A DNA stretch of 64,000 bases from an uncultured Gammaproteobacteria bacterium (GTDB lineage: Bacteria; Pseudomonadota; Gammaproteobacteria; Nitrosococcales; Methylophagaceae). The position numbers and the translations under genes are program-made. Numbering within the stretch: the first letter of the stretch is position 1; each line of letters opens with the position of its first letter. The DNA is taken from positions 162,590-226,589 of the forward strand of contig CAJQLA010000008.1 in the NCBI GenBank assembly GCA_905479075.1. The letters run 5' to 3'. Below the pieces are notes generated by a model. The model searched no databases. It saw only the letters and a list, made by a program, of their open reading frames with translations, and was not told where the DNA came from. Of the stretch, positions 1-9,834 are shown in pieces.

Positions 1-570
1 AAAACCATTGCTGTAGAAACTGCATCAGGGATCATTCACCCGAGCCTACGACAAAATACTGATGTGACAGTTGATATGGGTATCCCAAGTTTTGAACCGC
101 AATCTATACCTTTTGTTAATGCGGAAATGGCGGTGTCATACTCGTTTGTGCTGAACAATGGGGAGACAGTGATGTTCTCGGCTTTATCCATGGGAAATCC
201 ACATGCTGTGATATTGGTTGATGATGTGGAAGAGGCTGATGTCTCAGGCTTAGGTATCATGTTACAAAGTCATGCCCAGTTTCCTGAACAAGTTAATGCT
301 GGATTCATGCAAGTTTTGAATGAAAATGAAATCAAGTTAAGAGTTTTTGAACGTGGTGCAGGAGAAACCTTAGCTTGTGGTACTGGTGCTTGTGCTGCGG
401 TCGTAGCGGGTATTCAACTTGGTTTATTAGCAAACCAAGTAAAGGTTTTTTTGAAAGGTGGTGAGCTCAATATATCTTGGGATGGAGATCAAGAATCTGT
501 TTGGATGACAGGCGCCGCAACACATGTTTTTGATGGGGAAATTGAATGGCCGATGATAAACAAGTCATAG
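1..570 (+). CDS. dapF: diaminopimelate epimerase, C-terminal part
   Basis: The frame is open from the first base, so the gene begins upstream of the window and only its C-terminal ~189 residues are present. DapF interconverts LL- and meso-diaminopimelate in lysine and peptidoglycan synthesis. Visible family marks are MGNPHAV, ERGAGET and the catalytic-Cys loop ACGTGACAA. An internal GTG at 64 is in frame but is not the start, because upstream codons already read as DapF. The stop overlaps the next gene by 25 nt. The order dapF-DUF484-xerC is conserved in gammaproteobacteria. Confidence 0.96.
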   Translation, partial: KTIAVETASGIIHPSLRQNTDVTVDMGIPSFEPQSIPFVNAEMAVSYSFVLNNGETVMFSALSMGNPHAVILVDDVEEADVSGLGIMLQSHAQFPEQVNAGFMQVLNENEIKLRVFERGAGETLACGTGACAAVVAGIQLGLLANQVKVFLKGGELNISWDGDQESVWMTGAATHVFDGEIEWPMINKS

Positions 571-1250
571 AGACCGAGCAGGTCATTAACTATTTGCAGC
601 AAAACCCTGATTTCTTTCTCAGAGAACCTGGCGTCATTGAATCACTACAATTAGCTGAGTCACCAGAAGGGACTATTTCTTTGGCGCAAAGACAAGTTGA
701 ACGTCTTCGAGGTAAAAGCGATCGACTAAACGAACAGTTACATGCTTTAATTGAGAACGCCCGACAAAATACTGAATTACAAGCACGTGTCCATTCTCTA
801 TGTTTAAGATTAATGGACAGTGACAGTTTAGATACGCTTTTACCGATGCTAATGACTGAGTTAAAACAAGAATTTACAGCTGACGAAGTGGCGATAAGAT
901 TTTTTTATGGCGTTAAAGAACTCACATTGCCTGATATTGAGGGTAATATAGTCCAGTTACATATAGATGATCCCGCGCTTGATGTCTTTGATAAAGTGTT
1001 AGATAAACATCAACCCATATGCGGGCGTTTATCAAACGCACAAAAAAAACTTTTATTTGGAGAACAGCATGAAAATGTTGCCTCTGCAGCTTGTTTGCCT
1101 ATAGGACATGACCCCTGTGCGGGTTTCCTAGCGATAGCGAGCCATGACGAAGATCGTTTTCACTCTAATATGGCAACAGACTATTTGGCATTTTTAGGCG
1201 AGGTGTTAATGCGTTTATTGCGGCACCACAGCCACAACCATAATGGATGA
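546..1250 (+). CDS. DUF484 family protein
   Basis: A 234-residue protein of the DUF484 family, recognised from its N-terminal helix (VINYLQQNPDFF) and its place between dapF and xerC. Residues ~80-225 look like a GAF-type sensory fold (AACLPIGHDPCAGFLAIAS). The biochemical role is not established for the family. The ATG at 546 lies inside the end of dapF and the stop overlaps the xerC start by 8 nt, so the three genes are probably translationally coupled. Confidence 0.88.
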   Translation: MADDKQVIETEQVINYLQQNPDFFLREPGVIESLQLAESPEGTISLAQRQVERLRGKSDRLNEQLHALIENARQNTELQARVHSLCLRLMDSDSLDTLLPMLMTELKQEFTADEVAIRFFYGVKELTLPDIEGNIVQLHIDDPALDVFDKVLDKHQPICGRLSNAQKKLLFGEQHENVASAACLPIGHDPCAGFLAIASHDEDRFHSNMATDYLAFLGEVLMRLLRHHSHNHNG

Positions 1251-2142
1251 CTTAGGCGAAAAAATTGATTTATTTATCTTGCATTTACGACAAGAAAGAC
1301 GTTTATCAGAAAATACGACCTCGGCATATCAACGTGATTTAAAACAAGCGGCTGATTTTCTTCAGACAGAAAATATTACAAAATGGCCGACGGTCACAGT
1401 CGCAGATATCAGACGCTATATAGCTTTTCTCAACCGTCAAAACTTATCAGGTCGATCTATACAAAGGGCTTTATCTTCACTACGGAGCTTATACCGTTTC
1501 TTGATTCGTGAAGGCTTGTGTGAGCAAAACCCAGCTCATGCTGTACAAGCCCCTAAATCAGCTAAGAAACTACCATCGACTTTAGACGTTGACCAGGTTA
1601 ATGGCTTATTAAACAGCGATATTGGTGATAATTTAATTGCTTGTCGTGACAAAGCCATTATGGAGCTATTTTATTCTTCAGGCTTACGTTTATCGGAACT
1701 GGCAAGCATTAATCTTCGTGATGTTGATCTCGATGATCAACTTGTCTATGTGACAGGTAAAGGGGATAAAAGTCGTGTAATTCCAGTGGGTGAACAGGCT
1801 ATTAAAGCAATAAAAAACTGGCTGAACCGTAGACAGCAGCTTGGTTTTTATGAGCAGAATGCCCTGTTTATCACTAAACAAGGACGACGGCTTGGTGTTC
1901 GTTCTATTCAACAAAGGTTGAAATACTGGGGTAAGAAGCAGGGTATTTCAGACCATATTCATCCTCACCGACTCAGGCATGCTTTTGCATCCCATATGCT
2001 CGAATCAAGTGGTGATTTACGTGCAGTTCAAGAGCTATTAGGTCATGCCGATATTTCGACCACACAAGTGTATACGCATGTTGATTTTCAGCATTTAGCA
2101 AAGGTCTACGATTCAGCGCACCCTAGGGCTAAAAAAAAGTAA
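1243..2142 (+). CDS. xerC: site-specific tyrosine recombinase XerC
   Basis: Tyrosine recombinase of 299 residues that, with XerD, resolves chromosome dimers at dif. The N-terminal SAM-like DNA-binding domain covers ~1-95. The catalytic domain shows Arg149 (SSGLRLSEL), Lys173 (TGKGDKSR), His242 and Arg245 (HPHRLRH), His268 (LLGHADI) and nucleophile Tyr277 (QVYTHV). All residues match canonical XerC spacing. It sits in the conserved dapF-DUF484-xerC run, so it is the housekeeping recombinase and not an integrase of a mobile element. Confidence 0.97.
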   Translation: MDDLGEKIDLFILHLRQERRLSENTTSAYQRDLKQAADFLQTENITKWPTVTVADIRRYIAFLNRQNLSGRSIQRALSSLRSLYRFLIREGLCEQNPAHAVQAPKSAKKLPSTLDVDQVNGLLNSDIGDNLIACRDKAIMELFYSSGLRLSELASINLRDVDLDDQLVYVTGKGDKSRVIPVGEQAIKAIKNWLNRRQQLGFYEQNALFITKQGRRLGVRSIQQRLKYWGKKQGISDHIHPHRLRHAFASHMLESSGDLRAVQELLGHADISTTQVYTHVDFQHLAKVYDSAHPRAKKK

Positions 2143-2209
2143 TAATTTGTTTTTATTTTCATATCGTTATAGCCTATGAATCAGGCCTGAGATTATCAAA
2201 GGAATAGAA

Positions 2210-3145
2210 ATGAAAGTGTTGTTGGCTGAAGTTGATGCTTCAGAACGTACACATATTCAGAGCTGTATAGAAAATGCAGGCCATGAGGTTATTAATGCTG
2301 ATAACGGCCTTGATGTGATTGATTCTTACCTGATATATTCTCCCGATTTGATTCTTCTTGATATGGCATTACCTGTTAAGGATGGCATTGATACTGTCTT
2401 TGAAATTAGAGGCTTATCTGAATCAGAAGAGCAGTGGGTGCCGATAATTTTGCTATCGGAAAATGCAAGTTCAAAAGAAATATCAAAAGGACTTGATGCA
2501 GGGGGCGATGATTATCTGCAACTGCCGATCGATGAACGTGTCTTTGCTGCTAAATTAAGAGCAATACAAAGAATTAAAAAAATACGGAAACAGTTATATT
2601 TAGCTAATCGTGAATTAAAATTGATGGCAGTAAAAGATGGTCTTACTGGCATCTCGAACCGACGTCACTTTGATGATGTGTTACTAAAAGAAATTAAACG
2701 GGCTGTGCGGACACAAATTCCAGTCTCTCTGATTATGACCGATATTGATTATTTCAAACCCTATAATGATAATTATGGGCATCAAATGGGTGATGATTGC
2801 TTAAAAAGTATTGCCAAAATAATGCTAGCTCAAATCAAGCGGCCAGCCGATCTGGGCGCACGTTATGGTGGTGAAGAGTTCGCGTTTATCCTGCCAGAAA
2901 CTGAGATGAAAGAAGCCCTAGTTATTGCGGAAATGATTAGAGATAGTGTCGAGAGTTTGAAAATACCCCATGAATATTCAGAGGTCGAAAACGTGGTGAC
3001 TATAAGCTGTGGTGTTGCCACCGTGTATCCATCAAAAAAAGACAATGTTGACCTTTTACTTCACAGCCTGATCGGCGATGCGGACAAAGCATTATATCGG
3101 GCCAAAGACCAAGGTCGAAATCAAGTGGCTGCGGCAAAGAACTAG
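2210..3145 (+). CDS. response regulator with diguanylate cyclase (GGDEF) domain
   Basis: Two-domain protein (311 aa): REC at ~1-120 with phospho-acceptor Asp51 (LILLDMALP), then GGDEF at ~135-308 with active-site GGEEF at 220-224. An RxxD inhibitory site (RPAD, 211-214) lies five residues before GGEEF, so cyclic-di-GMP synthesis with product inhibition is expected. The conserved REC lysine in the usual KP motif is Leu105 here, which may alter phosphorylation switching. Start is ATG at 2210 after AAAGGAATAGAA. It converges on polA with a 22-nt gap. No partner kinase lies next to it. Confidence 0.92.
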   Translation: MKVLLAEVDASERTHIQSCIENAGHEVINADNGLDVIDSYLIYSPDLILLDMALPVKDGIDTVFEIRGLSESEEQWVPIILLSENASSKEISKGLDAGGDDYLQLPIDERVFAAKLRAIQRIKKIRKQLYLANRELKLMAVKDGLTGISNRRHFDDVLLKEIKRAVRTQIPVSLIMTDIDYFKPYNDNYGHQMGDDCLKSIAKIMLAQIKRPADLGARYGGEEFAFILPETEMKEALVIAEMIRDSVESLKIPHEYSEVENVVTISCGVATVYPSKKDNVDLLLHSLIGDADKALYRAKDQGRNQVAAAKN

Positions 3146-3167
3146 CGTTAGTCGTCAAAAGTTTTTC

Positions 3168-5906
3168 TTAATGGGCGACTTCCCAGTTTAGGCCGCTGCC
3201 GATACCCACCTCAAGTGGAATAGAGAGTTCAGCAGCATCAATCATTAATTTCTCTATTTGCTTTTGTGCGGCTTCAAGTTGCTTATCGGGGATTTCAAAG
3301 ACCAGTTCATCATGGACTTGCATCACCATATGAATGCCAGCGTCATCCTCTTCTAGCCAACGCTCGATCGAAATCATGGCGCGCTTAATAATATCAGCAG
3401 CAGTTCCTTGCATTGGGGCATTAATTGCTGTGCGTTCGGCGTACTGGCGACGCATGCCGTTACTAGCATTAATTTCTGGTAGGTAGAGTCGTCGTCCAAA
3501 TAGCGTTTCTACATAACCATCAAGTTTGGCCTGTTCTCGGGTTGTATTCATATAGTTTTTGACGCCAGGGTAACGTTCAAAATAGACATTCATATAGTCA
3601 GCAGCTTGTTGACGCTCTATGCCTAACTGTTTGGATAAACCATGGGCCGACATGCCATAAATTAAGCCAAAGTTAATGGCTTTAGCGCTACGACGTTGAT
3701 CACTGGTGACCTCTTCCAAGGCAACACCAAATATTTCTGCCGCTGTGTGTTTATGGATATCTTCTCCTGCAGCAAATGCTCTTAATAAGCCTTGATCTTG
3801 TGATAAATGCGCCATGATACGAAGCTCTATTTGAGAGTAATCGGCCGCAAGTAATGTATATCCTTCGGGAGCAACAAAGGCTTCACGAATTTTTCGACCC
3901 TCTTCGCTGCGGATCGGAATATTTTGCAAGTTGGGATCAGAAGAGGATAAACGGCCGGTCGCGGTAACAGCTTGATGATAAGAAGTATGGACTCTACCAG
4001 TCGATTTATTAACTTGTTCTGGTAAACGGTCAGTATAGGTTGATTTTAATTTACTCAGGCTACGATATTGCATTATTACTTGAGGTAACTCATAACCTTC
4101 ATCGGCCAATTCTTGTAATACTGATTCGGCTGTTGAAGCCTGTCCCTTTGGTGTTTTCTTTAAAACCGGCAGTTGTAATTTGTCATACAAGATAGCGCCG
4201 AGTTGTTTGGGGGAGCCTAAATTAAACTCTTCCTCAGCAATCATATAGGCTTGCTTCTCAAATTGATTAATCTTCTGGGCGAGCTCATCGCTTTGTTGTT
4301 GCAACATCCAAATATCAATATTGACGCCATTACGTTCCAGAGAATTAATAACAGGTAGCAAGGGCATTTCGATTGATTCATAAATGCTCAGCAGAGATGG
4401 AATTGCTTGTAGTTGTGGCCAAAGCACATTGTGTAGTTGCAGTGTGATATCAGCATCTTCAGCAGCATAGGGTGCGGCTTGCTCTAACTCGATTTGATTA
4501 AAGGTGAGCTGTTTTTTACCCTTGCCGGCAACATCTTCAAAATGGATAGTGGTTCTATTTAGGTATTTTTCAGCGAGTGAATCCATATCATGTCGCGTTG
4601 CAGTGCTATCAAGCACATAAGACTGCAACATAGTGTCATGCTTGATCCCTTTTAGAACAATGCCGTGATTGAGCAGGATATGGCGGTCATATTTTAGGTT
4701 TTGACCTACTTTTGCTTGTGTTGGATCTTCTAAGATGGGTTTGAATGCTGCTAGGACATGATCAAGGTCAAGTTGCTTTGGTGCGCCAAGATAATCATGC
4801 GTTAAAGGTATATAAGCAGCGCTACCCGGCTCAATGGCAAAAGAGAGTCCAACAATTCGGCCATCAAGATAATTTAGGCTGGTGGTTTCTGTATCAAAGG
4901 CAAATAAAGCCGCTTTTTTGAGTTGATTTAACCAATGTTGCAAGCGTTGTTCTGTCAGAATCATTTCGTAATTCTTTTCAGTAACTGGAGCAGGTGCTTC
5001 TGGCGCTGAAGTTACTTTTTCTAGCGAGTCATTTGGACTTTGGTTGGTTTGTTGAACAAGTTCTTTAGTCCAGGTTTTAAATTCCAAATCTTGATACAAC
5101 TCAAGGAGCGTAGCGTGTTCTATTGGTTGTGCTTCCAGACTGTTCGGCGTGTCACCATCCAGATCGACATCAAGTTTGATAGTGGCTAGTTCGTAAGAGA
5201 GCGGCAAGTCCGCGGCTGCTGAACGTAACTTTTCACCCAGCTTACCTTTAACTTCATCTGCATGCGCTATTACACCCTCTAAGCTATCGTATTGTTGTAA
5301 TAGTTTTGTCGCAGTTTTAGGACCGACACTGGGTACGCCAGGAATATTGTCAACTTTATCTCCCATGAGCGCCAAAAAATCAATGATGCGATTAGGTGCA
5401 ATACCATATTTGTTATGAACTTCTTCTACATCAGTAATTGTATTACTCATGGTGTTGATCAACGTGACATGCTCATTCACTAACTGAGCCATATCTTTGT
5501 CACCCGTCGAGATCACGGTTTCTATACCTTGCTCGGTTGCTTGTTGCGCTAGAGTGCCAATAACATCATCTGCTTCCACACCATCAACGACTAACAGTGG
5601 TAAGCCCATCGCTTTTACAATGGTATGAATCGGCTCAATTTGTTCGCGCAAGTCATCGGGCATAGGCGGGCGATTTGCTTTGTATTCAGCATAAAGGTCA
5701 TCACGAAAAGTTTTGCCTTTGGCATCAAATACAACCGCAATATGACTCGGTTTATAATCCCGTAATAATTTACGAAGCATATTGACTACGCCATAGATAG
5801 TCCCTGTTGCTTTACCTTTGCTATTCGTCAAATCAGGCATAGCATGATATGCGCGGTAAAGGTATGAGGAACCATCAACAAGTATAAAAGGGCTAGATTG
5901 AGACAT
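3168..5906 (-). CDS. polA: DNA polymerase I
   Basis: Full-length Pol I (912 aa), used for Okazaki fragment processing and excision repair. The 5'-3' exonuclease covers ~1-290 (DGSSYLYRAYHA, VEADDVIGTLA, GDKDMAQLV). The 3'-5' exonuclease keeps its DTE motif at 338-340, so proofreading appears intact. The polymerase domain has motif A (AADYSQIELRIMAH), the O-helix region (RRSAKAINFGLIYG) and motif C (QVHDELVFE). Start is ATG at 5906; the Shine-Dalgarno sequence is weak. Divergent from the DUF2782 gene. Confidence 0.98.
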   Translation of the reverse strand: MSQSSPFILVDGSSYLYRAYHAMPDLTNSKGKATGTIYGVVNMLRKLLRDYKPSHIAVVFDAKGKTFRDDLYAEYKANRPPMPDDLREQIEPIHTIVKAMGLPLLVVDGVEADDVIGTLAQQATEQGIETVISTGDKDMAQLVNEHVTLINTMSNTITDVEEVHNKYGIAPNRIIDFLALMGDKVDNIPGVPSVGPKTATKLLQQYDSLEGVIAHADEVKGKLGEKLRSAAADLPLSYELATIKLDVDLDGDTPNSLEAQPIEHATLLELYQDLEFKTWTKELVQQTNQSPNDSLEKVTSAPEAPAPVTEKNYEMILTEQRLQHWLNQLKKAALFAFDTETTSLNYLDGRIVGLSFAIEPGSAAYIPLTHDYLGAPKQLDLDHVLAAFKPILEDPTQAKVGQNLKYDRHILLNHGIVLKGIKHDTMLQSYVLDSTATRHDMDSLAEKYLNRTTIHFEDVAGKGKKQLTFNQIELEQAAPYAAEDADITLQLHNVLWPQLQAIPSLLSIYESIEMPLLPVINSLERNGVNIDIWMLQQQSDELAQKINQFEKQAYMIAEEEFNLGSPKQLGAILYDKLQLPVLKKTPKGQASTAESVLQELADEGYELPQVIMQYRSLSKLKSTYTDRLPEQVNKSTGRVHTSYHQAVTATGRLSSSDPNLQNIPIRSEEGRKIREAFVAPEGYTLLAADYSQIELRIMAHLSQDQGLLRAFAAGEDIHKHTAAEIFGVALEEVTSDQRRSAKAINFGLIYGMSAHGLSKQLGIERQQAADYMNVYFERYPGVKNYMNTTREQAKLDGYVETLFGRRLYLPEINASNGMRRQYAERTAINAPMQGTAADIIKRAMISIERWLEEDDAGIHMVMQVHDELVFEIPDKQLEAAQKQIEKLMIDAAELSIPLEVGIGSGLNWEVAH

Positions 5907-5997
5907 AGGTGGTCGCTTTAAGTGTTAGTTAATAGTGTCTGCTTTTATCATCGCATTGGAAATGCTATCTTTATATGAAATGATATGGAGCAAATTT

Positions 5998-6327
5998 ATG
6001 TTTAACAAGTCCGCTATTGTATGCGCAGTTGCATTATTAATGTCACTCAATGTTTCTGCAGCTGAAGATTCCGTCCAAGCGCCAGTGATTCCTGAGCCAT
6101 TGATGGATGGTCAAAGCATTGAACCAGACGTCAATATCATTCAAAAGAAAGACCGCACAATCCAAGAATATCGAATGAATGGTAAGTTATATATGATTAA
6201 AGTTACTCCTTCAGTTGGCTTACCCTATTACTTGATGGATACGGATGGCGATGGTGCTTTAGAAACCAAACAACACGAATTAGATTCAGGCTTATTAGTA
6301 CCAAGCTGGATCTTGTTTGAGTGGTAG
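5998..6327 (+). CDS. DUF2782 family exported protein
   Basis: A small secreted or periplasmic protein (109 aa) of the DUF2782 family, function unknown. A longer frame from 5935 exists, but ATG at 5998 is preferred: GGAG precedes it with good spacing and it opens directly on a signal peptide (MFNKSAIVCAVALLMSLN, cleavage likely after VSA-A). The core reads EYRMNGKLYMIKVTPSVG then YYLMDTDGDG. The pairing with polA and thrB is common in gammaproteobacteria. Confidence 0.85.
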   Translation: MFNKSAIVCAVALLMSLNVSAAEDSVQAPVIPEPLMDGQSIEPDVNIIQKKDRTIQEYRMNGKLYMIKVTPSVGLPYYLMDTDGDGALETKQHELDSGLLVPSWILFEW

Positions 6328-6353
6328 TAAATAGTTAATTATTAGCACATTTC

Positions 6354-7301
6354 ATGTCAGTTTATACAGAAGTCGGGCGCGACGACTTAATTGCGTTTCT
6401 AGAAAGCTATTCCCTTGGTGAGCTTGTGTCTTATGAAGGCATCAGCGAAGGTATAGAAAATACTAACTATTTTGTCACTACCGAAAAAGCGAAATTTGTC
6501 CTCACTCTTTTTGAACAACACGAGTTTGATGACTTGGGCTATTTTCTTGATGTGATGACTTTTTTCTATCAACATGGCATTCCGTCTGCGCACCCTGAAG
6601 CAGACAAACAAGGTCATTACTTAAAAACACTATGTGGCCGTCCAGCAGCATTGGTAGTTCGACTTTCTGGCCGCGGTGTTGATGACATAGCCACTGTCAG
6701 TCAATGTCATGCCATAGGTAATATATTAGGACGAATGCATCAGGTTGGCGTTGATTTCCCAGCCGCGCGCACAACACAGCGTGGTTCAGCATGGCGTCAA
6801 CAGATGGCTGAAAAATTATTACCCTTATTAGACAATAATTCTGCACAGATTTTAAAACAAGAGCTCGAATTCCAAAGCAATTATCAGCAGCTAGACCTAC
6901 CTTTCGGCGTTACCCATTCTGATTTATTCCGTGACAATGCCTTATTTGAAGGCGATGAATTAAAAGGTATTATTGATTTTTATTATGCCTGCGACGAATA
7001 TTTACTTTATGACCTTGCTGTTGCCGTGAATGATTGGTGTGTAGATAGCAACGGCTTGTTGGAACAGACACGTTATCAGGCGCTGATGTCAGCATATCAC
7101 CAACAACGCCCGCTTGAAGTCAATGAAGTGACTCACTGGAACTTAGTTTTACGTGCAGCCGCTTTGCGATTTTGGCTGTCACGATTACAGGACAAGCATT
7201 TTCCTCGCGAAGGTGAGCTGACACAAATCAAAGACCCTGATGCGTTTTTAAAAATACTTAAACAACATCGTGAACAACCGCTAGTTGTTGCAGCTGCCTA
7301 G
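6354..7301 (+). CDS. thrB: homoserine kinase, type II (APH-fold)
   Basis: Homoserine kinase of the aminoglycoside-phosphotransferase fold, the form found in Pseudomonas-like bacteria in place of the GHMP type. It makes O-phosphohomoserine for threonine synthesis. The N-terminus MSVYTEVGRDDL is typical. The catalytic loop is THSDLFRDNALF (Asp190) and the metal-binding Asp208 is in GIIDFYYA. Length 315 aa matches the family. It lies 27 nt after the DUF2782 gene and 8 nt before waaC. Confidence 0.94.
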   Translation: MSVYTEVGRDDLIAFLESYSLGELVSYEGISEGIENTNYFVTTEKAKFVLTLFEQHEFDDLGYFLDVMTFFYQHGIPSAHPEADKQGHYLKTLCGRPAALVVRLSGRGVDDIATVSQCHAIGNILGRMHQVGVDFPAARTTQRGSAWRQQMAEKLLPLLDNNSAQILKQELEFQSNYQQLDLPFGVTHSDLFRDNALFEGDELKGIIDFYYACDEYLLYDLAVAVNDWCVDSNGLLEQTRYQALMSAYHQQRPLEVNEVTHWNLVLRAAALRFWLSRLQDKHFPREGELTQIKDPDAFLKILKQHREQPLVVAAA

Positions 7302-7309
7302 GTGTCTGA

Positions 7310-8347
7310 GTGCGCGTATTAATCATTAAACTTACCTCAATGGGCGATTTGATGCATGCGCTTCCTGCGCTCACAGATGCAGCAAATGCCATTCCAGATA
7401 TCGAATTTGATTGGGTTGTCGATCAGGCTTTTGCTGATGTGCCACTTTGGCATCCTAATGTAAAACGGGTAATTAAAACAGCGCATCGACAATGGAAAAA
7501 GCAGCCTATTCAGGCTTTTCGTGATGGCCAATTATCAAGTTTCTACCGTGAACTTAATGCCGAAGATTATGACGTTGTTATTGATTTGCAGAGCAATCTA
7601 AAAAGTGCAGTGGTGTCGTGGTTGCGTAAAGGAGAAGTTCATGGCCTAGGTGCTGCATATTGTCGCGAAAAACCAGCATATTGGGCTTATAAGCATCAAT
7701 ACTCGGTAAAAATGCAACAACATTCAATTGAGAAAATGCGTCAGTTGATGGCCCAAGTACTTAATTATTCACAGCCAACGATGCCTGCAGATTATGGTGT
7801 TGATTTGGCAAAATGCCCATTGCCAGAAATCGAATTTGATCTTTCCAAACGATATTTATTTTTTGTCCACAATGCCAGTTGGAAAACTAAGCTTTGGCCG
7901 AGTGCACATTGGCAACAATTGGTCGGAATAGCAACGGATCAAGGCTATGCCGTTTTGTTACCTTGCGGTAGTGATTTGGAATATGAACAAGCCCAAGCAA
8001 TAGCGGCTGGTAATGATAATGCCTATGCCTTACCGAAACTATCTCTAAATGATGTGGCAGCATTGATGTGTCGGGCTGATGGCGCAATTTGTAGTGATAC
8101 GGGTCTCGCTCATATGGCAGGTGTGGCAGGCATTCCTACAGTCACTATTTATGGTGCAACTGATACAGGCTTGATTGGAACATATGGTGATGGTCAGCAG
8201 CATGTGGAAAGTGATTTTGAATGTGCGCCTTGTTATAAAAGAGAATGCCCACGTTCAGATTCAACAAATGGCGAACCTGTGTGTATGGAAAATATAGGAC
8301 CAGAAACAGTATGGGATAGACTCGCAGGCCGTTTACCCGCACAATGA
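7310..8347 (+). CDS. waaC: lipopolysaccharide heptosyltransferase I
   Basis: GT9-family transferase (345 aa) that adds the first L-glycero-D-manno-heptose to Kdo2-lipid A at the inner membrane. Marks: MRVLIIKLTSMGDLMHALPAL at the N-terminus, VIDLQSNLKSA, FFVHNASWKTKLWP, and the nucleotide-sugar site CSDTGLAHMAGVAGIPTV-TIYG. The start is GTG at 7310. A Cys-rich tail (CAPCYKRECP) is common in GT9 enzymes. It precedes hldE, which makes its ADP-heptose donor. Confidence 0.94.
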   Translation: MRVLIIKLTSMGDLMHALPALTDAANAIPDIEFDWVVDQAFADVPLWHPNVKRVIKTAHRQWKKQPIQAFRDGQLSSFYRELNAEDYDVVIDLQSNLKSAVVSWLRKGEVHGLGAAYCREKPAYWAYKHQYSVKMQQHSIEKMRQLMAQVLNYSQPTMPADYGVDLAKCPLPEIEFDLSKRYLFFVHNASWKTKLWPSAHWQQLVGIATDQGYAVLLPCGSDLEYEQAQAIAAGNDNAYALPKLSLNDVAALMCRADGAICSDTGLAHMAGVAGIPTVTIYGATDTGLIGTYGDGQQHVESDFECAPCYKRECPRSDSTNGEPVCMENIGPETVWDRLAGRLPAQ

Positions 8348-8382
8348 GCCTTTATATTTAGTCTTAAAATAGCTGAAAATTT

Positions 8383-9834
8383 ATGAAGCATAGATTCCCA
8401 AACCTTCAAGGCAATCAAATACTCGTTGTTGGTGATTTGATGCTTGACAGTTTTTATCATGGCAAAGCGAATCGTATCTCACCTGAAGCACCAGTCCCCG
8501 TTGTTAATGTAGAACGAGTTGAAGAATTACCTGGTGGTGCTGCCAATGTCGCGATGAATATTGCATCCCTAGGGGCTAACTGCAAACTCACGGGTATTAC
8601 TGGAAATGATGCTGCAGCGGATACATTGCAGCAACGACTTAACTCGGTTGGTGTAGATTGCAAATTCCATCGTTCACAGACGGCAGATACGATCATCAAG
8701 CGCCGTGTTATCAGCAACCATCAACAGCTATTACGAATGGACTTTGAAGCGCCATTTCAAGATCAAGAATGGCAAGCAATGCAGCCGATTGTTGATGAAC
8801 TTATGAAAGGTGCTGCTGTGATAGTGCTCTCTGACTACAATAAAGGCACGCTAGACGAGCCACAATATTGGATCCAATTAGCGAAGCAAAAAGGCATTCC
8901 GGTTTTGGTTGATCCTAAAGGTCATGACTTTGCTAAATATCATGGCGCTGATCTAATTACACCTAATATGACGGAGTTCGAGGCTGTTGTAGGCAAGATA
9001 GCGTCAGAAGCCGACTTAATTGCCAAAGCACAACAGCTCATCAATGAACTTGATTTAGGTGCTTTACTGATTACACGCAGTGAGCACGGCATGTCATTAA
9101 TTAGAGCCAATCGAGCAGAATTTCATCTTCCAGCCATCGCCAAAGAAGTTGCCGATGTTACAGGCGCAGGAGACACTGTTATTTCAACATTAGCAACTGT
9201 GTTAGCGGCTGGAGAAGAGTTAGAAACGGCAGTGACATTAGCGAATGTTGCTGCCAGTATTGTGGTGAGCAAACTTGGCACGGCAACAGTGAGTGAGCCA
9301 GAACTCAAAGCAGAATACCATCGCCACCAAGGCGAAAATAATACTGATCATAGTATCGCTGGTGTGGTGACAGTCGAACAATTAAAACTAGCAGTCCAAC
9401 AAGCCAAACAACGTGGTGAAAAGGTCGTGTTCACCAATGGTTGTTTTGATATTCTTCATGCAGGTCATGTTAGTTATTTAGCACAAGCAAGAGCGCAAGG
9501 TGATCGCCTTATACTCGCCATTAATTCTGATGAATCAGTCACCAAACTCAAAGGTCAAGGTCGGCCTATTAACTCAGTGGATCGTCGTTTAGCTGTTTTA
9601 GCGGGATTAGCCTCAGTCGATTGGGTCACCTCTTTTGAAGGTGATACGCCAGAAGCGCTATTAAAAGAAGTCCAGCCTGATATCTTAGTTAAGGGTGGTG
9701 ACTATGATAAGCAGGGTGTGGTTGGTTGGGAAATTGTTGAAGGCTATGGTGGGGAAGTTAGGGTGATGGGTTTGGTGGAGAATTGTTCTACAACGGCGAT
9801 TGTTGAGAAGATTGAACGGGATAAAACTGGCTGA
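8383..9834 (+). CDS. hldE: bifunctional heptose-7-phosphate kinase / heptose-1-phosphate adenylyltransferase
   Basis: Two-domain enzyme (483 aa) of ADP-heptose synthesis. The N-terminal PfkB/ribokinase domain (~1-320) has PGGAANVAMNIA and the catalytic DVTGAGDT near residue 258. The C-terminal nucleotidyltransferase begins near 345 with TNGCFDILHAGHV (HxGH motif) and ends NCSTTAIVEKI. Both halves look intact. It works with GmhA (coded at 19.6 kb) and a phosphatase GmhB that is not in this window. It is the last gene before the accessory pocket. Confidence 0.97.
   Translation: MKHRFPNLQGNQILVVGDLMLDSFYHGKANRISPEAPVPVVNVERVEELPGGAANVAMNIASLGANCKLTGITGNDAAADTLQQRLNSVGVDCKFHRSQTADTIIKRRVISNHQQLLRMDFEAPFQDQEWQAMQPIVDELMKGAAVIVLSDYNKGTLDEPQYWIQLAKQKGIPVLVDPKGHDFAKYHGADLITPNMTEFEAVVGKIASEADLIAKAQQLINELDLGALLITRSEHGMSLIRANRAEFHLPAIAKEVADVTGAGDTVISTLATVLAAGEELETAVTLANVAASIVVSKLGTATVSEPELKAEYHRHQGENNTDHSIAGVVTVEQLKLAVQQAKQRGEKVVFTNGCFDILHAGHVSYLAQARAQGDRLILAINSDESVTKLKGQGRPINSVDRRLAVLAGLASVDWVTSFEGDTPEALLKEVQPDILVKGGDYDKQGVVGWEIVEGYGGEVRVMGLVENCSTTAIVEKIERDKTG

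Noticed and set aside
1243..2142. Tyrosine recombinase as a sign of a mobile element
   Set aside because: Length, residues and the dapF-DUF484-xerC order show it is housekeeping XerC.
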